Origin: Ectothiorhodospiraceae bacterium BW-2
GTDB lineage: Bacteria; Pseudomonadota; Gammaproteobacteria; Thiohalomonadales; Thiohalomonadaceae
Length of the DNA: 64,000 nt
Direction of reading: 5' to 3'
NCBI GenBank assembly: GCA_008375315.1
Contig: CP032507.1
Span: 3,868,071-3,932,070, forward strand
Within the stretch, counting starts at the first letter, position 1; each line of letters starts with the position of its first letter. A program made the translations under genes and the position numbers. Positions 1 to 9,627 of the stretch are shown piece after piece. Below the pieces are notes generated by a model. The model saw only the letters and a list, made by a program, of their open reading frames with translations. It ran no database searches and was not told the origin of the DNA.

Positions 1-685
1 TCACCTCTCGCAACTGCTGAAGCGACGCTTCGCTCAAACCATCATAAAAGAGTGCCCGATCGATAAAGGGCTCCTCTCGATGCCGCAGATTATGCACCCC
101 AGCACTCAAATGATCGCGTAGATTGCGCCCAAAGAAGTGGAGTAACTCCTCCTCCCCCTGTTGCGGTACAAACGCCTGCTGTCGCAACACCACTCGCTGT
201 TCGGCGTCGATCTCGACTAGTCCAAGTCGTAACCAGTCATCCAGCACCGAACGGGGGCGAACATCCCGACTGACTGACTCCACCAGCGACTCAAAATCGA
301 CCCCCTGCTCACTTTTGCGCGGCAGCGGCAGCGGATTACCCTCAGCATCGCTGTAGCTCGGCTCTCCTAGCCACAGCGCCAATAGCCGAGTACCGAGTGA
401 AATATGGCCGGCAGGGGGCTCCGACAGCAGTGGCTGCTCTAACTGCCGTTTAATCTCCTTACGATGAATACCGGTCGCGAGCGATAAGGCGCTCATATTA
501 GCCTTGCCCACTTGGGCCGCTTTCGCCTCTTCAATATAGAGCGGACGCAGTTGATCTATCAACATCGGCAGAGTAACCCCTTGTTGTAAAAGCAGCTTCA
601 CTAGCGGTCGCAGTAGCGTTCGCACTGCTTTTAATAGCTGCTGTTGTAGTTCGGTTAGTGGCACAGTCAACTCCTCTTTAGCCAT
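1..685 (-). CDS. DUF6502 family protein, partial (3' end beyond left edge)
   Basis: An open reading frame runs from an ATG at 685 to the left edge of the window (228 codons seen) with no stop. The start reads MAKEELTVPL and is the first usable ATG: one 4 bp upstream meets a stop after two codons. The N-terminal part, LLRPLVKLLLQQGV followed by a YIEEA segment and a helix-turn-helix-like stretch (residues about 60-85), resembles the DUF6502 family, whose function is unknown. A winged-helix-like N-terminal half is an inference. The gene lies downstream of the tRNA-Val terminator on the same strand and has no visible operon partner in the window. Identification rests on remembered family sequence, so it is moderate. 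Confidence 0.6.
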   Translation of the reverse strand, partial: MAKEELTVPLTELQQQLLKAVRTLLRPLVKLLLQQGVTLPMLIDQLRPLYIEEAKAAQVGKANMSALSLATGIHRKEIKRQLEQPLLSEPPAGHISLGTRLLALWLGEPSYSDAEGNPLPLPRKSEQGVDFESLVESVSRDVRPRSVLDDWLRLGLVEIDAEQRVVLRQQAFVPQQGEEELLHFFGRNLRDHLSAGVHNLRHREEPFIDRALFYDGLSEASLQQLREV

Positions 686-761
686 CCATCCCCCAAGTAT
701 AGCTCAAAAATGTGAAAAATTCCCACAAATTTCTTCAGTGAAATGGGTAGGCGTTAGGCGT

Positions 762-787
762 AAAAAAACCCGTTGTCACACGGGTTT
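762..787 (-). terminator. Rho-independent terminator after tRNA-Val
   Basis: On the minus strand a perfect 7-bp stem (AACCCGT / ACGGGTT, plus-strand 767-773 and 780-786) with a 6-nt loop is followed by a run of seven T (plus-strand A 762-768). It sits 40 bp downstream of the tRNA 3' end and is correctly oriented to end the tRNA transcript. Confidence 0.9.
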
Positions 788-826
788 GAGTGGGTTGGGT
801 TGGTGATAGGGTGCTGAAAGTAGATC

Positions 827-903
827 TGGTAGTCGCGATTGGATTTGAACCAACGACCCCTACCATGTCAAGGTAGTGCTCTAACCAACTGAGCTACGCG
901 ACT
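827..903 (-). tRNA. tRNA-Val (anticodon GAC), CCA encoded
   Basis: The 77-nt minus-strand sequence folds into a full cloverleaf. The acceptor stem AGTCGCG pairs with CGCGACT, the D stem GCTC with GAGC, the anticodon stem CTACC with GGTAG around the loop TTGACAT, and the T stem GTTGG with CCAAT around TTCAAAT. The anticodon is GAC (valine; reads GUC and GUU). Discriminator A and the 3' CCA (plus-strand TGG 827-829) are encoded, as usual in gammaproteobacteria. A consensus promoter lies just upstream and a terminator just downstream, so it is a monocistronic tRNA gene. Confidence 0.95.
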
Positions 904-918
904 TTTGAATTGGCAGGC

Positions 919-946
919 ATTATAACCGGAAAAAAAATTGTGTCAA
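919..946 (-). promoter_or_regulatory. sigma70 promoter of tRNA-Val
   Basis: On the minus strand there is a perfect -35 TTGACA (plus-strand 941-946) and a perfect -10 TATAAT (919-924), separated by 16 bp that include a run of eight T. The -10 ends 16 bp before the mature tRNA 5' end, leaving a short leader for RNase P. This is the strongest promoter seen in the window. Confidence 0.9.
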
Positions 947-1020
947 CAGGTTTTTTAACCCATTGAATTTAAATTAAATCTACTAGCTGCAGTTCAGATC
1001 ACTGTTCATTGCTCTCAGCT

Positions 1021-1776
1021 CTACTTCCAGTAGGAGAGCCCATATTTTGCCAAAATCTGTTCGAGCTCGCCCGATTTTTTCATGGCCACAATCCCTTTAG
1101 ATAAAATATCGGCGTATGTTTTTGACTCTGCAAGGGCTGGGGAGAAGGCGATATAGAGCTTATTCGCGTCGCCTTGATCACCGACGTGTTCGATTTTGTC
1201 GCTCACCCCCATCTCTTTCACTTTTTGCATGAAGACATTCGAATCTTCAACCAAAACATCCACTCTACCGGCCAATAATTTTTTGATATTTTGATCCAAG
1301 GGTGTTTTACCAAAGACATGCTCGGTGATTTGGGGGTGTTTGGCAAAAAAGTCATCTAACTCCTCTCCAAAGGAGTAGTCCTGAATAATACCCACCTTCA
1401 GGTTAAGCAGTGATTCGAGCCCCGTATAGCGCCAAGCTGATCCTTTTTGCACAAAAAAGGAGTTTTTGGAGACGCCAAACTCCTCGTCAGGAAAGATGAA
1501 GTCGGGGGCATCCTCAATATAGGCACCAATGACGGCACTATATTTACCCTCTCGGGTCTCCTTTAACGCTCTATTCCACGGCATAATCAAATAGTTAACA
1601 CTATGGCCAGCTTGGGCAAAGGCCTGTTGAGCAATCTCTATTCCATAACCTGGCATGGCCGAATTCGGCACACTGTTATAGGGTGCCCACTCATCCGCCA
1701 CAATCGTAATCGTATCCGCTTTGACTAAATTAGCCAAGAGCAGTAGTACCGCTAACACAATCATATTTGCACGCAT
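1021..1776 (-). CDS. Periplasmic substrate-binding protein, amino-acid type (SBP_bac_3)
   Basis: A 251-residue protein with a clear Sec signal peptide (hydrophobic MIVLAVLLLLANLVKA, cleaved before about residue 21). The mature part has the layout of family 3 solute-binding proteins: WAPYN near the mature N-terminus, PGYGIEIAQQAF, MPWNRAL, and a closing helix ending EQILAKYGLSYWK. These proteins bind polar amino acids or related small molecules in the periplasm; members without permease genes often serve as sensors. No permease or ATPase gene is adjacent, so transport is not supported by context. The ATG at 1776 is preferred over the GTG at 1779 because GGAG lies 8 bp upstream of it. The ligand cannot be predicted. 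Confidence 0.8.
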   Translation of the reverse strand: MRANMIVLAVLLLLANLVKADTITIVADEWAPYNSVPNSAMPGYGIEIAQQAFAQAGHSVNYLIMPWNRALKETREGKYSAVIGAYIEDAPDFIFPDEEFGVSKNSFFVQKGSAWRYTGLESLLNLKVGIIQDYSFGEELDDFFAKHPQITEHVFGKTPLDQNIKKLLAGRVDVLVEDSNVFMQKVKEMGVSDKIEHVGDQGDANKLYIAFSPALAESKTYADILSKGIVAMKKSGELEQILAKYGLSYWK

Positions 1777-1779
1777 CAC

Positions 1780-2100
1780 AATATCTCCGGATAGTCATTA
1801 AAAAGTTGAAGCGGGTAGCCTACCCTCAAATTATTAATTTCTGACTACAATTTGTTTACAAGTCGTTTAATAAATTAAGAGGTTGCTCATCGTTTCGCCC
1901 TTTTTTGGTCTCCTACCCCCCCCCACAGCGGTGGAAGGTCGGTTGCGCAGGTTTTTCTTTGGGATTGGGATAGAGTCGGTTACACTGGCCTCTGACATCA
2001 CACGGCCTCATTTGGGCGATGTGTTGATGTCACTTGCGTCCTGAGAAACTTTACCGGTTTTCGCTCTTAGCTGGCGATACGAAGCAATTTTATCTAAAAA
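1780..2100. other. Intergenic region with an imperfect inverted repeat and a repeat-family half-copy
   Basis: No gene is seen. The region holds (i) a copy of the TTGnTCATCGTTTCG repeat-family motif at 1881-1900, (ii) a C9 run at 1916-1924, and (iii) an imperfect inverted repeat at 1993-2032 (TGACATCACAC against GTGTTGATGTCA, one bulged T, loop about 17 nt) about 70 bp before the HEPN-type gene. The inverted repeat could be an operator or a hairpin. No convincing -10/-35 pair was found. Confidence 0.5.
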
Positions 2101-2547
2101 ATGGGCATTGTGATTATGTATCAAGAAAAACTGGCTCAATTTAAAAATACTGAAACCCTTGCGTGGAAAGCGTGGCAACATGCTTTGACTATTGATTTAT
2201 TATCGGATACAGACATTAAAGACTGCTCCATAGAGTGTTTCCATTATCAACAAATGATGGAGCTCTTTTTCAAGCACTTACTGGAAACAAAAAGTCAATT
2301 CGGTTCATATAGCAAGTCTCATAAACTACAAAAATTATTAGAGGAAGTCCTTGCTAGTACAAAATTTAAAACGAACAAAACAAAATACTTTATGGCGCTC
2401 CAAGTTATTACGGTTTGTGCGGAAGAATACAGATATCATTTTTTAATCGATTGTGACGGTTACAGACAAAGTGTAACTATTTGTGACAATCTTCTGGATG
2501 AGTTAATCGAGTTTAATGAAAACGGCGAAACACCAGCCGATTCTTAA
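2101..2547 (+). CDS. Orphan HEPN-domain-like protein
   Basis: A 148-residue, all-helical, AT-rich gene. The first 75 residues (AWKAWQHALTIDLL, then YQQMMELFFKHLLE, then SHKLQKLLEEV) follow the HEPN pattern: a first helix starting W..A, a Q-rich second helix that packs the dimer, and an H.L..L motif before the third helix. The last helix region, YRYHFLIDCDGYRQSV, occupies the place where MNT-linked HEPN proteins carry a RYP-type motif; a canonical RxxxxH RNase motif is not obvious. HEPN proteins are usually paired with a nucleotidyltransferase (MNT), but none is adjacent, so this is an orphan. Its base composition is lower in GC than its neighbours, suggesting transfer. The second Met (codon 6) is an equally possible start; neither has a good ribosome-binding site. 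Confidence 0.55.
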   Translation: MGIVIMYQEKLAQFKNTETLAWKAWQHALTIDLLSDTDIKDCSIECFHYQQMMELFFKHLLETKSQFGSYSKSHKLQKLLEEVLASTKFKTNKTKYFMALQVITVCAEEYRYHFLIDCDGYRQSVTICDNLLDELIEFNENGETPADS

Positions 2548-2554
2548 AAAAATG

Positions 2555-2575
2555 GGCCTTGTTCATCATTTCGTC
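2555..2575 (+). repeat. Single end of the TTGTTCATC repeat family
   Basis: GGCCTTGTTCATC followed by ATTTCGTC lies between the stop of the HEPN-type gene and the ribosome-binding site of chrA. It matches the left end of the longer element at 3793-3940. No matching right end was seen here, so it is a solitary end or remnant. Confidence 0.6.
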
Positions 2576-2596
2576 CAAGCTAAGGAGTTTGCCTAA

Positions 2597-3781
2597 ATGA
2601 ACGGCGGTAAGATAAGAGATATCTTTAGCACATTTTTAAAACTTGGCTTAACCTCTTTCGGTGGCCCGATTGCCCACATCGGATATTTTCGAAAAGAGTT
2701 AGTTGAGCGACGCCAATGGGTGACAGAGAGTCAATATGCTCAACTACTGGCAATATCCCAATTTTTACCAGGCCCGGCAAGTAGTCAACTCGGGTTTGCG
2801 ATAGGACTGATACGAGCAGGTGCCGCAGGTGCTATCGCCGCATTTATCGCCTTTACGCTCCCCTCCGCGCTACTCTTACTCCTCTTCGCTTATCTGGTTC
2901 CTAACCTCGTCGATCCTATTGGTCAAACGATTATTCATGGCCTAAAAATCGTTGCCTTTGCGGTTGTGGCCGATGCCGTATTCACTATGTTTCGTAACCT
3001 CTGCCCCGATACTAAACGACGCGCTATTGCCATGTTTGCGACACTTTTGTTGCTGCTGACTAGCTCAGCTTGGTTCCAAATTTTGGTAGTGCTCTTTGGG
3101 GCCGCGCTTGGGCTGATGCTCTGTCGGCAGGAGCACGCTGTCACCGAGGCGCAGATCACAGTCCCCATAGCTCGCCAAACCGCCCTACTCCTATTCGCCC
3201 TGTTTCTGCTGCTGCTCATAGCACTCCCTTGGCTAGCGACGGCTACCGGCGAGCTCGCTAGTATCGCTAATGCCTTCTATCGTTCAGGCGCTTTGGTCTT
3301 CGGGGGCGGGCATGTCGTCTTGCCAATGCTCGAACAGTCGGTAGTCGAACCCGGCTGGGTAAGTGCGGAGCACTTTCTAGCGGGGTATGGTTTTTCGCAA
3401 GCGATTCCCGGCCCAATGTTCGCCTTTTCGGCCTATCTAGGCGCACTCATCCCCTCAGATCATAGTAGTTTACTCACAGCCACGATTGCGCTAGTTGCTA
3501 TCTTTCTCCCCGGCCTGTTATTAATTGCAGCGGCGTTACCCGCTTGGCAAGTTATCTCTCACCAACCGTTGGCACTCAATGCTATCGCTGGTGTCAATGC
3601 GGCCATTGTCGGGATTCTCTGCGCCGCGCTATACGATCCACTCTTTACCTCTGCCATTTTGTCCACTACCGATATGGCGATTGCTACCGCCGCTTTTGGT
3701 ATGCTCACCCTCTGGCGACTATCGCCACTCTGGGTTGTTGCCTGGGGCGTTGCTGCCACGGTGATTAGTGGCATACTCTAG
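2597..3781 (+). CDS. chrA: Chromate transporter ChrA, two-domain form
   Basis: A 394-residue membrane protein of the CHR family. The duplicated CHR domain is visible: the N-terminal half starts FLKLGLTSFGGPIAHIGYFR and contains QFLPGPASSQLG; the C-terminal half starts FYRSGALVFGGGHVVLPML and contains FSQAIPGPMFAFSAYLG. The paired FGG and PGP motifs are the family signature. About ten hydrophobic segments place it in the inner membrane, where family members export chromate with proton coupling and confer chromate resistance. A strong Shine-Dalgarno (AAGGAG at 2582-2587) sits about 10 bp before the ATG. There is no chrB or other resistance gene nearby. Inverted-repeat elements abut the gene on both sides, suggesting acquisition as part of the accessory island. 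Confidence 0.92.
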   Translation: MNGGKIRDIFSTFLKLGLTSFGGPIAHIGYFRKELVERRQWVTESQYAQLLAISQFLPGPASSQLGFAIGLIRAGAAGAIAAFIAFTLPSALLLLLFAYLVPNLVDPIGQTIIHGLKIVAFAVVADAVFTMFRNLCPDTKRRAIAMFATLLLLLTSSAWFQILVVLFGAALGLMLCRQEHAVTEAQITVPIARQTALLLFALFLLLLIALPWLATATGELASIANAFYRSGALVFGGGHVVLPMLEQSVVEPGWVSAEHFLAGYGFSQAIPGPMFAFSAYLGALIPSDHSSLLTATIALVAIFLPGLLLIAAALPAWQVISHQPLALNAIAGVNAAIVGILCAALYDPLFTSAILSTTDMAIATAAFGMLTLWRLSPLWVVAWGVAATVISGIL

Positions 3782-3792
3782 CCAATGCGGAA

Positions 3793-3940
3793 GGCCTTGT
3801 TCATCTCTTCGTCAGCCCCCGCCAAACTTCCCCCCGCTGGTGGGAGGCTTTTTATGCGCCTAGCCCCCAGTAGGAGTGCTTGGGGAGGGGGAAGGCGGGG
3901 AATCGTTCCTCATGAGGGTGACGAGACGATGAACAAGGTC
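3793..3940. repeat. MITE-like element with terminal inverted repeats (copy 1)
   Basis: A 148-bp element begins at 3793 with a 22-nt end containing CCTTGTTCATC and TCGTCA and ends at 3940 with its inverse (TGACGA and GATGAACAAGG). The two ends match at 18 of 22 positions. The interior is GC-rich and contains a CTCATGAGG palindrome near the right end. A further loose copy of the end motif (CTTGTTCATCAGC) lies just outside at about 3959-3971. The element carries no credible gene; the 81-codon open frame spanning it has no homology that I recognise. It lies between chrA and jetA. Confidence 0.65.
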
Positions 3941-4185
3941 GTCCACATGGCTTTTATCTCTTGTTCATCAGCTTGCAGTTTTGCAACCGGCTTCCTTCAG
4001 ATATCTGTTAATTGCTCCTCGCAGGATTAGCCCTTGCTTTTCGCTGGTAGTTATCGTCTAATCACTCATCAATGGTTGACCGTGACTTTCCTACAGGGGA
4101 GCCATTAAATGTGCTGGGTATCATAGCCAAATGAATGATAAGGCAGCGGCGTGCTTAAAAAGATGAAAAATTTACCTCTGACAAG
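3941..4185. other. Leader region upstream of the Wadjet operon
   Basis: No gene is seen in these 245 bp. They contain an extra end of the TTGTTCATC repeat near 3959 and lead into jetA. A TTGACC at about 4076 and a TATCAT at about 4118 are promoter-like but not at a usual spacing, so the operon promoter is not assigned. Confidence 0.35.
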
Positions 4186-5637
4186 ATGGCACTAGACTAC
4201 GCCACATTAGAGCTGCTCCGCCAGAACCACCCAGCGTGGCGGTTACTGTGCGCAAATCACGCGCCGCTGGTGGCCAGTTTTCTGCACCGGGTGTTCATCG
4301 TGCCTAATGTGCGCAATCTCTCTCAGGCAGATCTAGTCGAGGCGTTGGAAGATGAACTCTTCGCCCTGCGTGAGCAGCTCGGGGCCAATGCCTTTGCCGC
4401 AACGGCGCAGAGCTATCTTAAAGAGTGGGCCGAAAACGATAAGGGGTGGCTGCGAAAATTCTATCCACCCGAAACGGACGAGCCGCACTTTGACCTGACC
4501 CCCGCAACAGAAAAGGCCTTGATCTGGCTAGAGGGGCTGACCGAACGCGCCTTTGTCGGTACCGAATCGCGCCTACTGACCCTGTTCGATCTGCTACGGC
4601 AGATGAACGAGGGGAGCCAGAGTGACCCACAACTACGCATCGCCGAACTGCAAAGACGCCGCAACGATATTGATGTGGAGATCGCCCGCATTTTGGCGGG
4701 TGATATTCCGCTTCTGGATGAGACCGGTCTGAAGGATCGCTTTCAACAGTTTTTACAGTTGGCGCGGGAGCTGCTGACCGATTTTCGCGAGGTGGAGCAC
4801 AATTTTCGCACGCTCGACCGGCGGGTGCGAGAACGCATTGCCCTCTGGGAGGGGGCTAAAGGGGCACTGCTCGAAGAGATCATGGGCGAGCGCGATGCTA
4901 TCGCCGATTCGGATCAAGGAAAGAGCTTTCGTGCCTTCTGGGATTTTCTGATGTCTCAGTCTCGGCAAGAGGAGTTGACCCGCCTACTAGAGCAGGTTTT
5001 ATCCCTGCCTCCGATCCAGTCGATGCGTCCTGAAACTCGCCTGCTGCGCGTCCATTATGACTGGTTGGAGGCAGGTGAACACACCCAGCGCACGGTGGCT
5101 AAGCTTTCCGAGCAGCTACGGCGCTTTCTCGACGATCAGGCTTGGTTGGAGAACCGTCGCATCATGGAGCTCCTGCACGCTATCGAAAACCATGCGCTAG
5201 CGTTACGCGAGACGGCACCTAAGGGAGATTTCATGCCGTTAGCCGAGACATCCGCAACGGTTGAACTGCCCTTCGAGCGACCTCTCTACCGACTACCGCT
5301 TAAGCCCCTCATTACCGAAGTGGCACTAGATGAGGGGGATGCGGATGTCGATACAGCGGCTCTCTATGCCCAAGTGGTGGTTGATCGGGCCGAGTTGAGT
5401 CGAAATATTCGGCAAGAGCTCCAAGTTCACAGTCAGATCACCCTAACCGATGTGGTCACTCGCCATCCGCTGAGTCATGGATTGGCCGAGCTGGTGGTCT
5501 ATCTGCAGCTAGCTGGTGAGTGGCCCAAAACGGCCGTGGATGATGAGGTTCAGGAGCAGGTGAGCTGGCAGATAGAGAGCGGCCTCATGCGCCAAGCAAC
5601 CTTGCCGCGCATTATTTTTCTGAGGAGCAATGAATAG
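4186..5637 (+). CDS. jetA: Wadjet system protein JetA (DUF3375)
   Basis: A 483-residue protein with the DUF3375 layout: an N-terminal winged-helix-type part (ATLELLRQNHPAWRLL, HAPLVASFLHRVF), a central helical region with a coiled-coil segment around residues 145-230 (AELQRRRNDIDVEIARIL; LTDFREVEHNFRTLDRRVRE), and a C-terminal domain ending in PRIIFLRS. JetA is the kleisin of the type I Wadjet SMC-like complex. In this family (established knowledge) it bridges the JetC ATPase heads and recruits JetB, so that the complex extrudes loops on closed circular DNA and hands plasmids to the JetD nuclease. First gene of jetABCD; jetB follows after 5 bp. No strong ribosome-binding site is seen before this ATG. 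Confidence 0.9.
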   Translation: MALDYATLELLRQNHPAWRLLCANHAPLVASFLHRVFIVPNVRNLSQADLVEALEDELFALREQLGANAFAATAQSYLKEWAENDKGWLRKFYPPETDEPHFDLTPATEKALIWLEGLTERAFVGTESRLLTLFDLLRQMNEGSQSDPQLRIAELQRRRNDIDVEIARILAGDIPLLDETGLKDRFQQFLQLARELLTDFREVEHNFRTLDRRVRERIALWEGAKGALLEEIMGERDAIADSDQGKSFRAFWDFLMSQSRQEELTRLLEQVLSLPPIQSMRPETRLLRVHYDWLEAGEHTQRTVAKLSEQLRRFLDDQAWLENRRIMELLHAIENHALALRETAPKGDFMPLAETSATVELPFERPLYRLPLKPLITEVALDEGDADVDTAALYAQVVVDRAELSRNIRQELQVHSQITLTDVVTRHPLSHGLAELVVYLQLAGEWPKTAVDDEVQEQVSWQIESGLMRQATLPRIIFLRSNE

Positions 5638-5642
5638 CTAAG

Positions 5643-6269
5643 ATGAGTGTTACTGATGCCGACCCTAACTATTCGGCTAGACCGAACCACGAGCTCTCGT
5701 CTGTGGTGGTGCCGCTACTGAAAGGCGTGCTCTATCGGGAGGAGAACCCCGGACTATGGGGCTCGCTGCTGAAGCTGCAAGCGAGCGTGCTGGATTTTGT
5801 CGCCGTGCTCGGTCTGGAGCTAATGCTCGATGAGGCGGAGGGCTACGCTTTTTTGCGTTCGCGGCCGGATGAGGAGGGCCAGACTCTCACGCCGCGCCTA
5901 GTGACGCGGCGGCAGCTCTCCTATCCGGTCAGTCTGCTGCTCGCTCTGTTGCGGAAAAAACTGGCTGAGTTCGACGCGGGCGGCGGTGATACGCGGCTGA
6001 TTCTCTCCCGTGATGAGGTGGTGGAGTTGATCCAGATCTTTCTACCGGCAGGCAGCAACGAGGCGAAACTTATCGATCAGATCGATACTAGCTTGAACAA
6101 AATTGCCGAGCTCGGCTTTATCCGCCGTCTGCGTGGGCAGGGGCAGATGATCGAAGTGCGGCGCATTATCAAGGCGTTTGTCGATGCGCAGTGGCTCGCC
6201 GATTTTGACCAGCGATTGGCCGAGTATCGACAGCAGCTAGCTGGAACGCTGGAGGGGAGCGATGGCTAA
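5643..6269 (+). CDS. jetB: Wadjet system protein JetB (DUF4194)
   Basis: A 208-residue protein matching DUF4194 in size and layout: [20 protein letters not shown] near the N-terminus, a central winged-helix block ([26 protein letters not shown]), and a C-terminal winged helix ([17 protein letters not shown]) followed by [10 protein letters not shown]. It is the KITE-type subunit that binds the JetA kleisin; it corresponds to MukE/MksE. It starts 5 bp after the jetA stop and overlaps the start of jetC by 8 bp, indicating translational coupling and a single operon. Confidence 0.9.
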   Translation: MSVTDADPNYSARPNHELSSVVVPLLKGVLYREENPGLWGSLLKLQASVLDFVAVLGLELMLDEAEGYAFLRSRPDEEGQTLTPRLVTRRQLSYPVSLLLALLRKKLAEFDAGGGDTRLILSRDEVVELIQIFLPAGSNEAKLIDQIDTSLNKIAELGFIRRLRGQGQMIEVRRIIKAFVDAQWLADFDQRLAEYRQQLAGTLEGSDG

Positions 6270-9200
6270 ATCGTTTCAATTGGAACTTATGGCAGATGAT
6301 CGGTTGGCCGGTTTTCGGCTGCAACGACTTGAGGTTTTTAACTGGGGAACCTTTGATGGGCGGGTCTGGACGCTGCGTCTGGGCGGAAAAAACGCTCTTC
6401 TCACCGGGGATATAGGTTCGGGAAAATCGACCCTAGTTGACGCCGTCACCACCCTGCTGGTGCCGAGTCATCGCGTTGCCTACAATAAGGCGGCCGGGGC
6501 CGATAGTCGTGAGCGTTCACTCAAATCCTATGTGCTGGGGATTTACAAGTCAGAACGGCAGGAGAGCTTGGGTAGCGCTAAGCCGGTCGCACTACGGGAC
6601 TTTAATAGCTATTCGGTAATCCTCGGCGTTTTCTACAACGCCGGCTACCACAAGACGGTTACCTTAGCGCAGATCTTCTGGATGAAAGAGGCCAATACGC
6701 AGCCGGTTCGCCTGTATGCGGCCTGTGAACGCGATCTCTCTATTGCGGCAGACTTTTCCGGATTCGGCAGCGAGATGGTGGGGCTTCGCAAACAGCTACG
6801 CTCGAACGGTGTCGAGCTGTTCGATAGCTTTCCGCCCTACGGCTCTTGGCTCCGCCGCCGTTTCGGCATCGATAACGAACAGGCCTTAGAGCTCTTCCAT
6901 CAAACCGTGTCGCTCAAGTCGGTCGGCAATCTGACCGACTTCGTGCGCAGCCACATGCTTGAGCCCTTTGATGTCACACCGCGCCTCGAAGCCCTCATCG
7001 GCCACTTCGAGAGTCTCAACCGCGCTCACGAGGCAGTCCTTAAGGCCAAACGCCAAGTGGAGATGCTGACACCACTGGTGGCCGATTGCGAGCGACATCG
7101 ACAACTTGCCCAAACGGCAGATACTCTACGAGCTTGCCGCGCTGCCCTACGCCCTTGGTTCGCCTCATTGAAACTCGATCTCCTAGAGAGACGCCTCACC
7201 TCGCTGACTGAGGAGTGGGATCGCCACCGAGTCGCCATTGAGCGGTTAGAGGAGCAGCGTCGCACCCAGCAGGGGCAGGAGCGTGAACTACACCGTACCA
7301 TCGCGGAAAATGGGGGAGACCGTATTGAAAGCATCGGTCAGGAGATCCTCAAACAGCAGCATGAGCTAGAGCGTCGGCAGCAGCGAGCCTCGCGCTATGA
7401 GACACTGGTACGCGCCTTAGGGCAACACCCCGCCGCGACCGAAGAGGAGTTTCTACAGCAATGCTCTGAAATCGCCAAGTGGCGTGAGACGACAGAGGAG
7501 GAGGAGGCTCACATCCAGAATAGTCTCAATGAGGCAGGTGTCCTCTTTAAACAGGGTAAGGACGAGTACACTCAGTTGCACTCTGAAATTACGGGCTTAA
7601 AAGCCCGAGTCAGCAATATCGACGAAAAACAGATTACCATGCGCCACACCCTCTGCCAGGCACTCGCTCTTGCCGAAGAGGAGATGCCGTTTGCCGGTGA
7701 GTTGCTACAGGTACGCGAGACGGAACGGGAGTGGGAGGGGGCGATTGAAAGGTTGCTCCACAACTTCGGCTTGTCGCTGCTAGTTCCAGATCGCTACTAC
7801 ACTAAGGTGGCGCAGTGGGTTGACCAGACCCACCTACGGGGGCGGCTGGTCTATTTCCGTGTACGGGACGGGGGGCGCGGCGAGTTGCCATCACTCCATC
7901 CAGACTCCCTAGTGCGTAAGCTGCAAGTCAAGCCCGATTCGCCCTTTTACGACTGGATCGAACGGGAGGTGGCCCACCGTTTTGATCTGGCCTGCTGTGA
8001 GAGCCAAGAGCAGTTTCGTCGTCAAACTCGCGCTATTACCAAGGCCGGACAGATCAAAGCGCCCGGGGAGCGGCATGAGAAGGATGATCGCCATCGGCTA
8101 GATGATCGTCGCTGTTATGTCCTTGGCTGGAGCAATGCCGAAAAGATCGCGGCATTGGAAAAGGAGGCCAAACGGCAAGAGGGCTGCCTTGCCGACCTTG
8201 CCACTCGCATCAGCGCACTGCAGAAGGAGCAGTCGGCCTTCAAAGAGCGTCTCTCGCTCCTCTCGAAATTAGGAGAATATACCGACTTTCGTGATCTTGA
8301 CTGGCGACCCGTGGCGGTTATCATCGCCAGATTAGAGGCTGAGAAACATGAGCTAGAAGCGGCCTCGGATCTACTCAAGACTCTGGCCTCACAATTGGCC
8401 ACACTCGAAGAGGCGTTACAAGAGACCGAGAGTCAGCTCGATGAACGGAAGGATAAACGCTCGAAAACCGAGCAAAAAATCAGCATCGCGCAAGAGCTAC
8501 AGCAACAAGAGCAAACTCTTTTAACAGCGACACCCGAAGCTATTAGGCAGAACTTTGAGCAACTGGAAGCGATGCGCGAGGAGGTGCTTAGTGGTCAGAT
8601 GCTGACAGTCGAATCTTGCGACAATCGTGAGAGCTATATGCGTAACTGGCTGCAAACTAGGATCGACACCGAAGATGCGAAGATCAAGCGTCTCTCGGAA
8701 AAGATCGTTAAGGCCATGACCGAATATAGAGGGATGTGGGCGCTAGAGAGTGGCGAGGTCGATGCCAATCTAGCGGCTGCCCCTGAATATAGATCAATGC
8801 TAGATCAGCTACAAGCCGATGATTTGCCCCGATTTGAAGGGCGTTTTAAGGAGCTCCTAAACGAGAACACCATTCGCGAGGTGGCCAATTTTCAATCCCA
8901 GCTAGCACGCGAACGAGAGACCATTAAGGAGCGCATCGCAAGAATCAACGAATCGCTCACCCAGATCGATTACAATCTAGGTCGTTATATCAGTATTGAA
9001 GCGCAGATAAATCTCGACGCCGATATCCGTGATTTCCAGACTGAGTTGCGTACCTGTACCGAAGGTGCGCTCACCGGCTCGGAGGATACGCAATATTCGG
9101 AGGCAAAGTTCTTGCAGGTGAAGCGAATTATTGAGCGGTTTAGAGGCCGAGATGAGTACTCGGAGTTAGATCGGCGCTGGACGGCCAAGGTGACCGATGT

Positions 9201-9627
9201 GCGTAACTGGTTCGTATTCGCCGCTAGTGAGCGCTGGCGTGAAGACAACAGCGAGCATGAACACTATGCCGACTCCGGCGGAAAATCGGGCGGACAGAAG
9301 GAGAAGCTCGCCTACACCGTCCTTGCCGCTAGCCTAGCGTACCAATTTGGTCTGGAGTGGGGGGCGGTACGCTCGCGCTCTTTCCGTTTTGTAGTCATCG
9401 ATGAGGCGTTCGGACGCGGTTCCGATGAGTCGGCCCAATATGGTTTACAGCTATTCGCGCAGCTCAACTTGCAGCTACTGATCGTCACGCCGTTGCAGAA
9501 AATCCATATCATCGAGCCGTTTGTCGCCGGTGTCGGGTTTGTACACAATGAGGATGGCCGCAACTCGGTCTTGCGCAACCTGAGCATTGAGGAGTATCGA
9601 GCCGAAAAACAGCGGGCGCAAGAGTGA
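6262..9627 (+). CDS. jetC: Wadjet SMC-like ATPase JetC
   Basis: A 1,121-residue SMC/MukB-like ATPase. Walker [10 protein letters not shown] is at residues 49-57, after a [12 protein letters not shown] lead-in typical of this group. Long coiled coils (residues about 270-450 and 620-950) flank a hinge-like central region. The ABC signature [12 protein letters not shown] is near residue 1005 and Walker [18 protein letters not shown] near 1040-1053, with the catalytic Glu at about 1048. All ATPase motifs are intact. JetC is the motor that extrudes DNA loops in type I Wadjet, which restricts plasmid transformation. It has a strong ribosome-binding site (GGAGGGGAGCG) inside the end of jetB and overlaps jetD by 4 bp. 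Confidence 0.92.
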   Translation: MAKSFQLELMADDRLAGFRLQRLEVFNWGTFDGRVWTLRLGGKNALLTGDIGSGKSTLVDAVTTLLVPSHRVAYNKAAGADSRERSLKSYVLGIYKSERQESLGSAKPVALRDFNSYSVILGVFYNAGYHKTVTLAQIFWMKEANTQPVRLYAACERDLSIAADFSGFGSEMVGLRKQLRSNGVELFDSFPPYGSWLRRRFGIDNEQALELFHQTVSLKSVGNLTDFVRSHMLEPFDVTPRLEALIGHFESLNRAHEAVLKAKRQVEMLTPLVADCERHRQLAQTADTLRACRAALRPWFASLKLDLLERRLTSLTEEWDRHRVAIERLEEQRRTQQGQERELHRTIAENGGDRIESIGQEILKQQHELERRQQRASRYETLVRALGQHPAATEEEFLQQCSEIAKWRETTEEEEAHIQNSLNEAGVLFKQGKDEYTQLHSEITGLKARVSNIDEKQITMRHTLCQALALAEEEMPFAGELLQVRETEREWEGAIERLLHNFGLSLLVPDRYYTKVAQWVDQTHLRGRLVYFRVRDGGRGELPSLHPDSLVRKLQVKPDSPFYDWIEREVAHRFDLACCESQEQFRRQTRAITKAGQIKAPGERHEKDDRHRLDDRRCYVLGWSNAEKIAALEKEAKRQEGCLADLATRISALQKEQSAFKERLSLLSKLGEYTDFRDLDWRPVAVIIARLEAEKHELEAASDLLKTLASQLATLEEALQETESQLDERKDKRSKTEQKISIAQELQQQEQTLLTATPEAIRQNFEQLEAMREEVLSGQMLTVESCDNRESYMRNWLQTRIDTEDAKIKRLSEKIVKAMTEYRGMWALESGEVDANLAAAPEYRSMLDQLQADDLPRFEGRFKELLNENTIREVANFQSQLARERETIKERIARINESLTQIDYNLGRYISIEAQINLDADIRDFQTELRTCTEGALTGSEDTQYSEAKFLQVKRIIERFRGRDEYSELDRRWTAKVTDVRNWFVFAASERWREDNSEHEHYADSGGKSGGQKEKLAYTVLAASLAYQFGLEWGAVRSRSFRFVVIDEAFGRGSDESAQYGLQLFAQLNLQLLIVTPLQKIHIIEPFVAGVGFVHNEDGRNSVLRNLSIEEYRAEKQRAQE

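Noticed and set aside
3785-4030. 81-codon open frame between chrA and jetA
   Set aside because: It lies across the inverted-repeat element, has no recognisable homology or ribosome-binding site, and its composition is that of the repeat.
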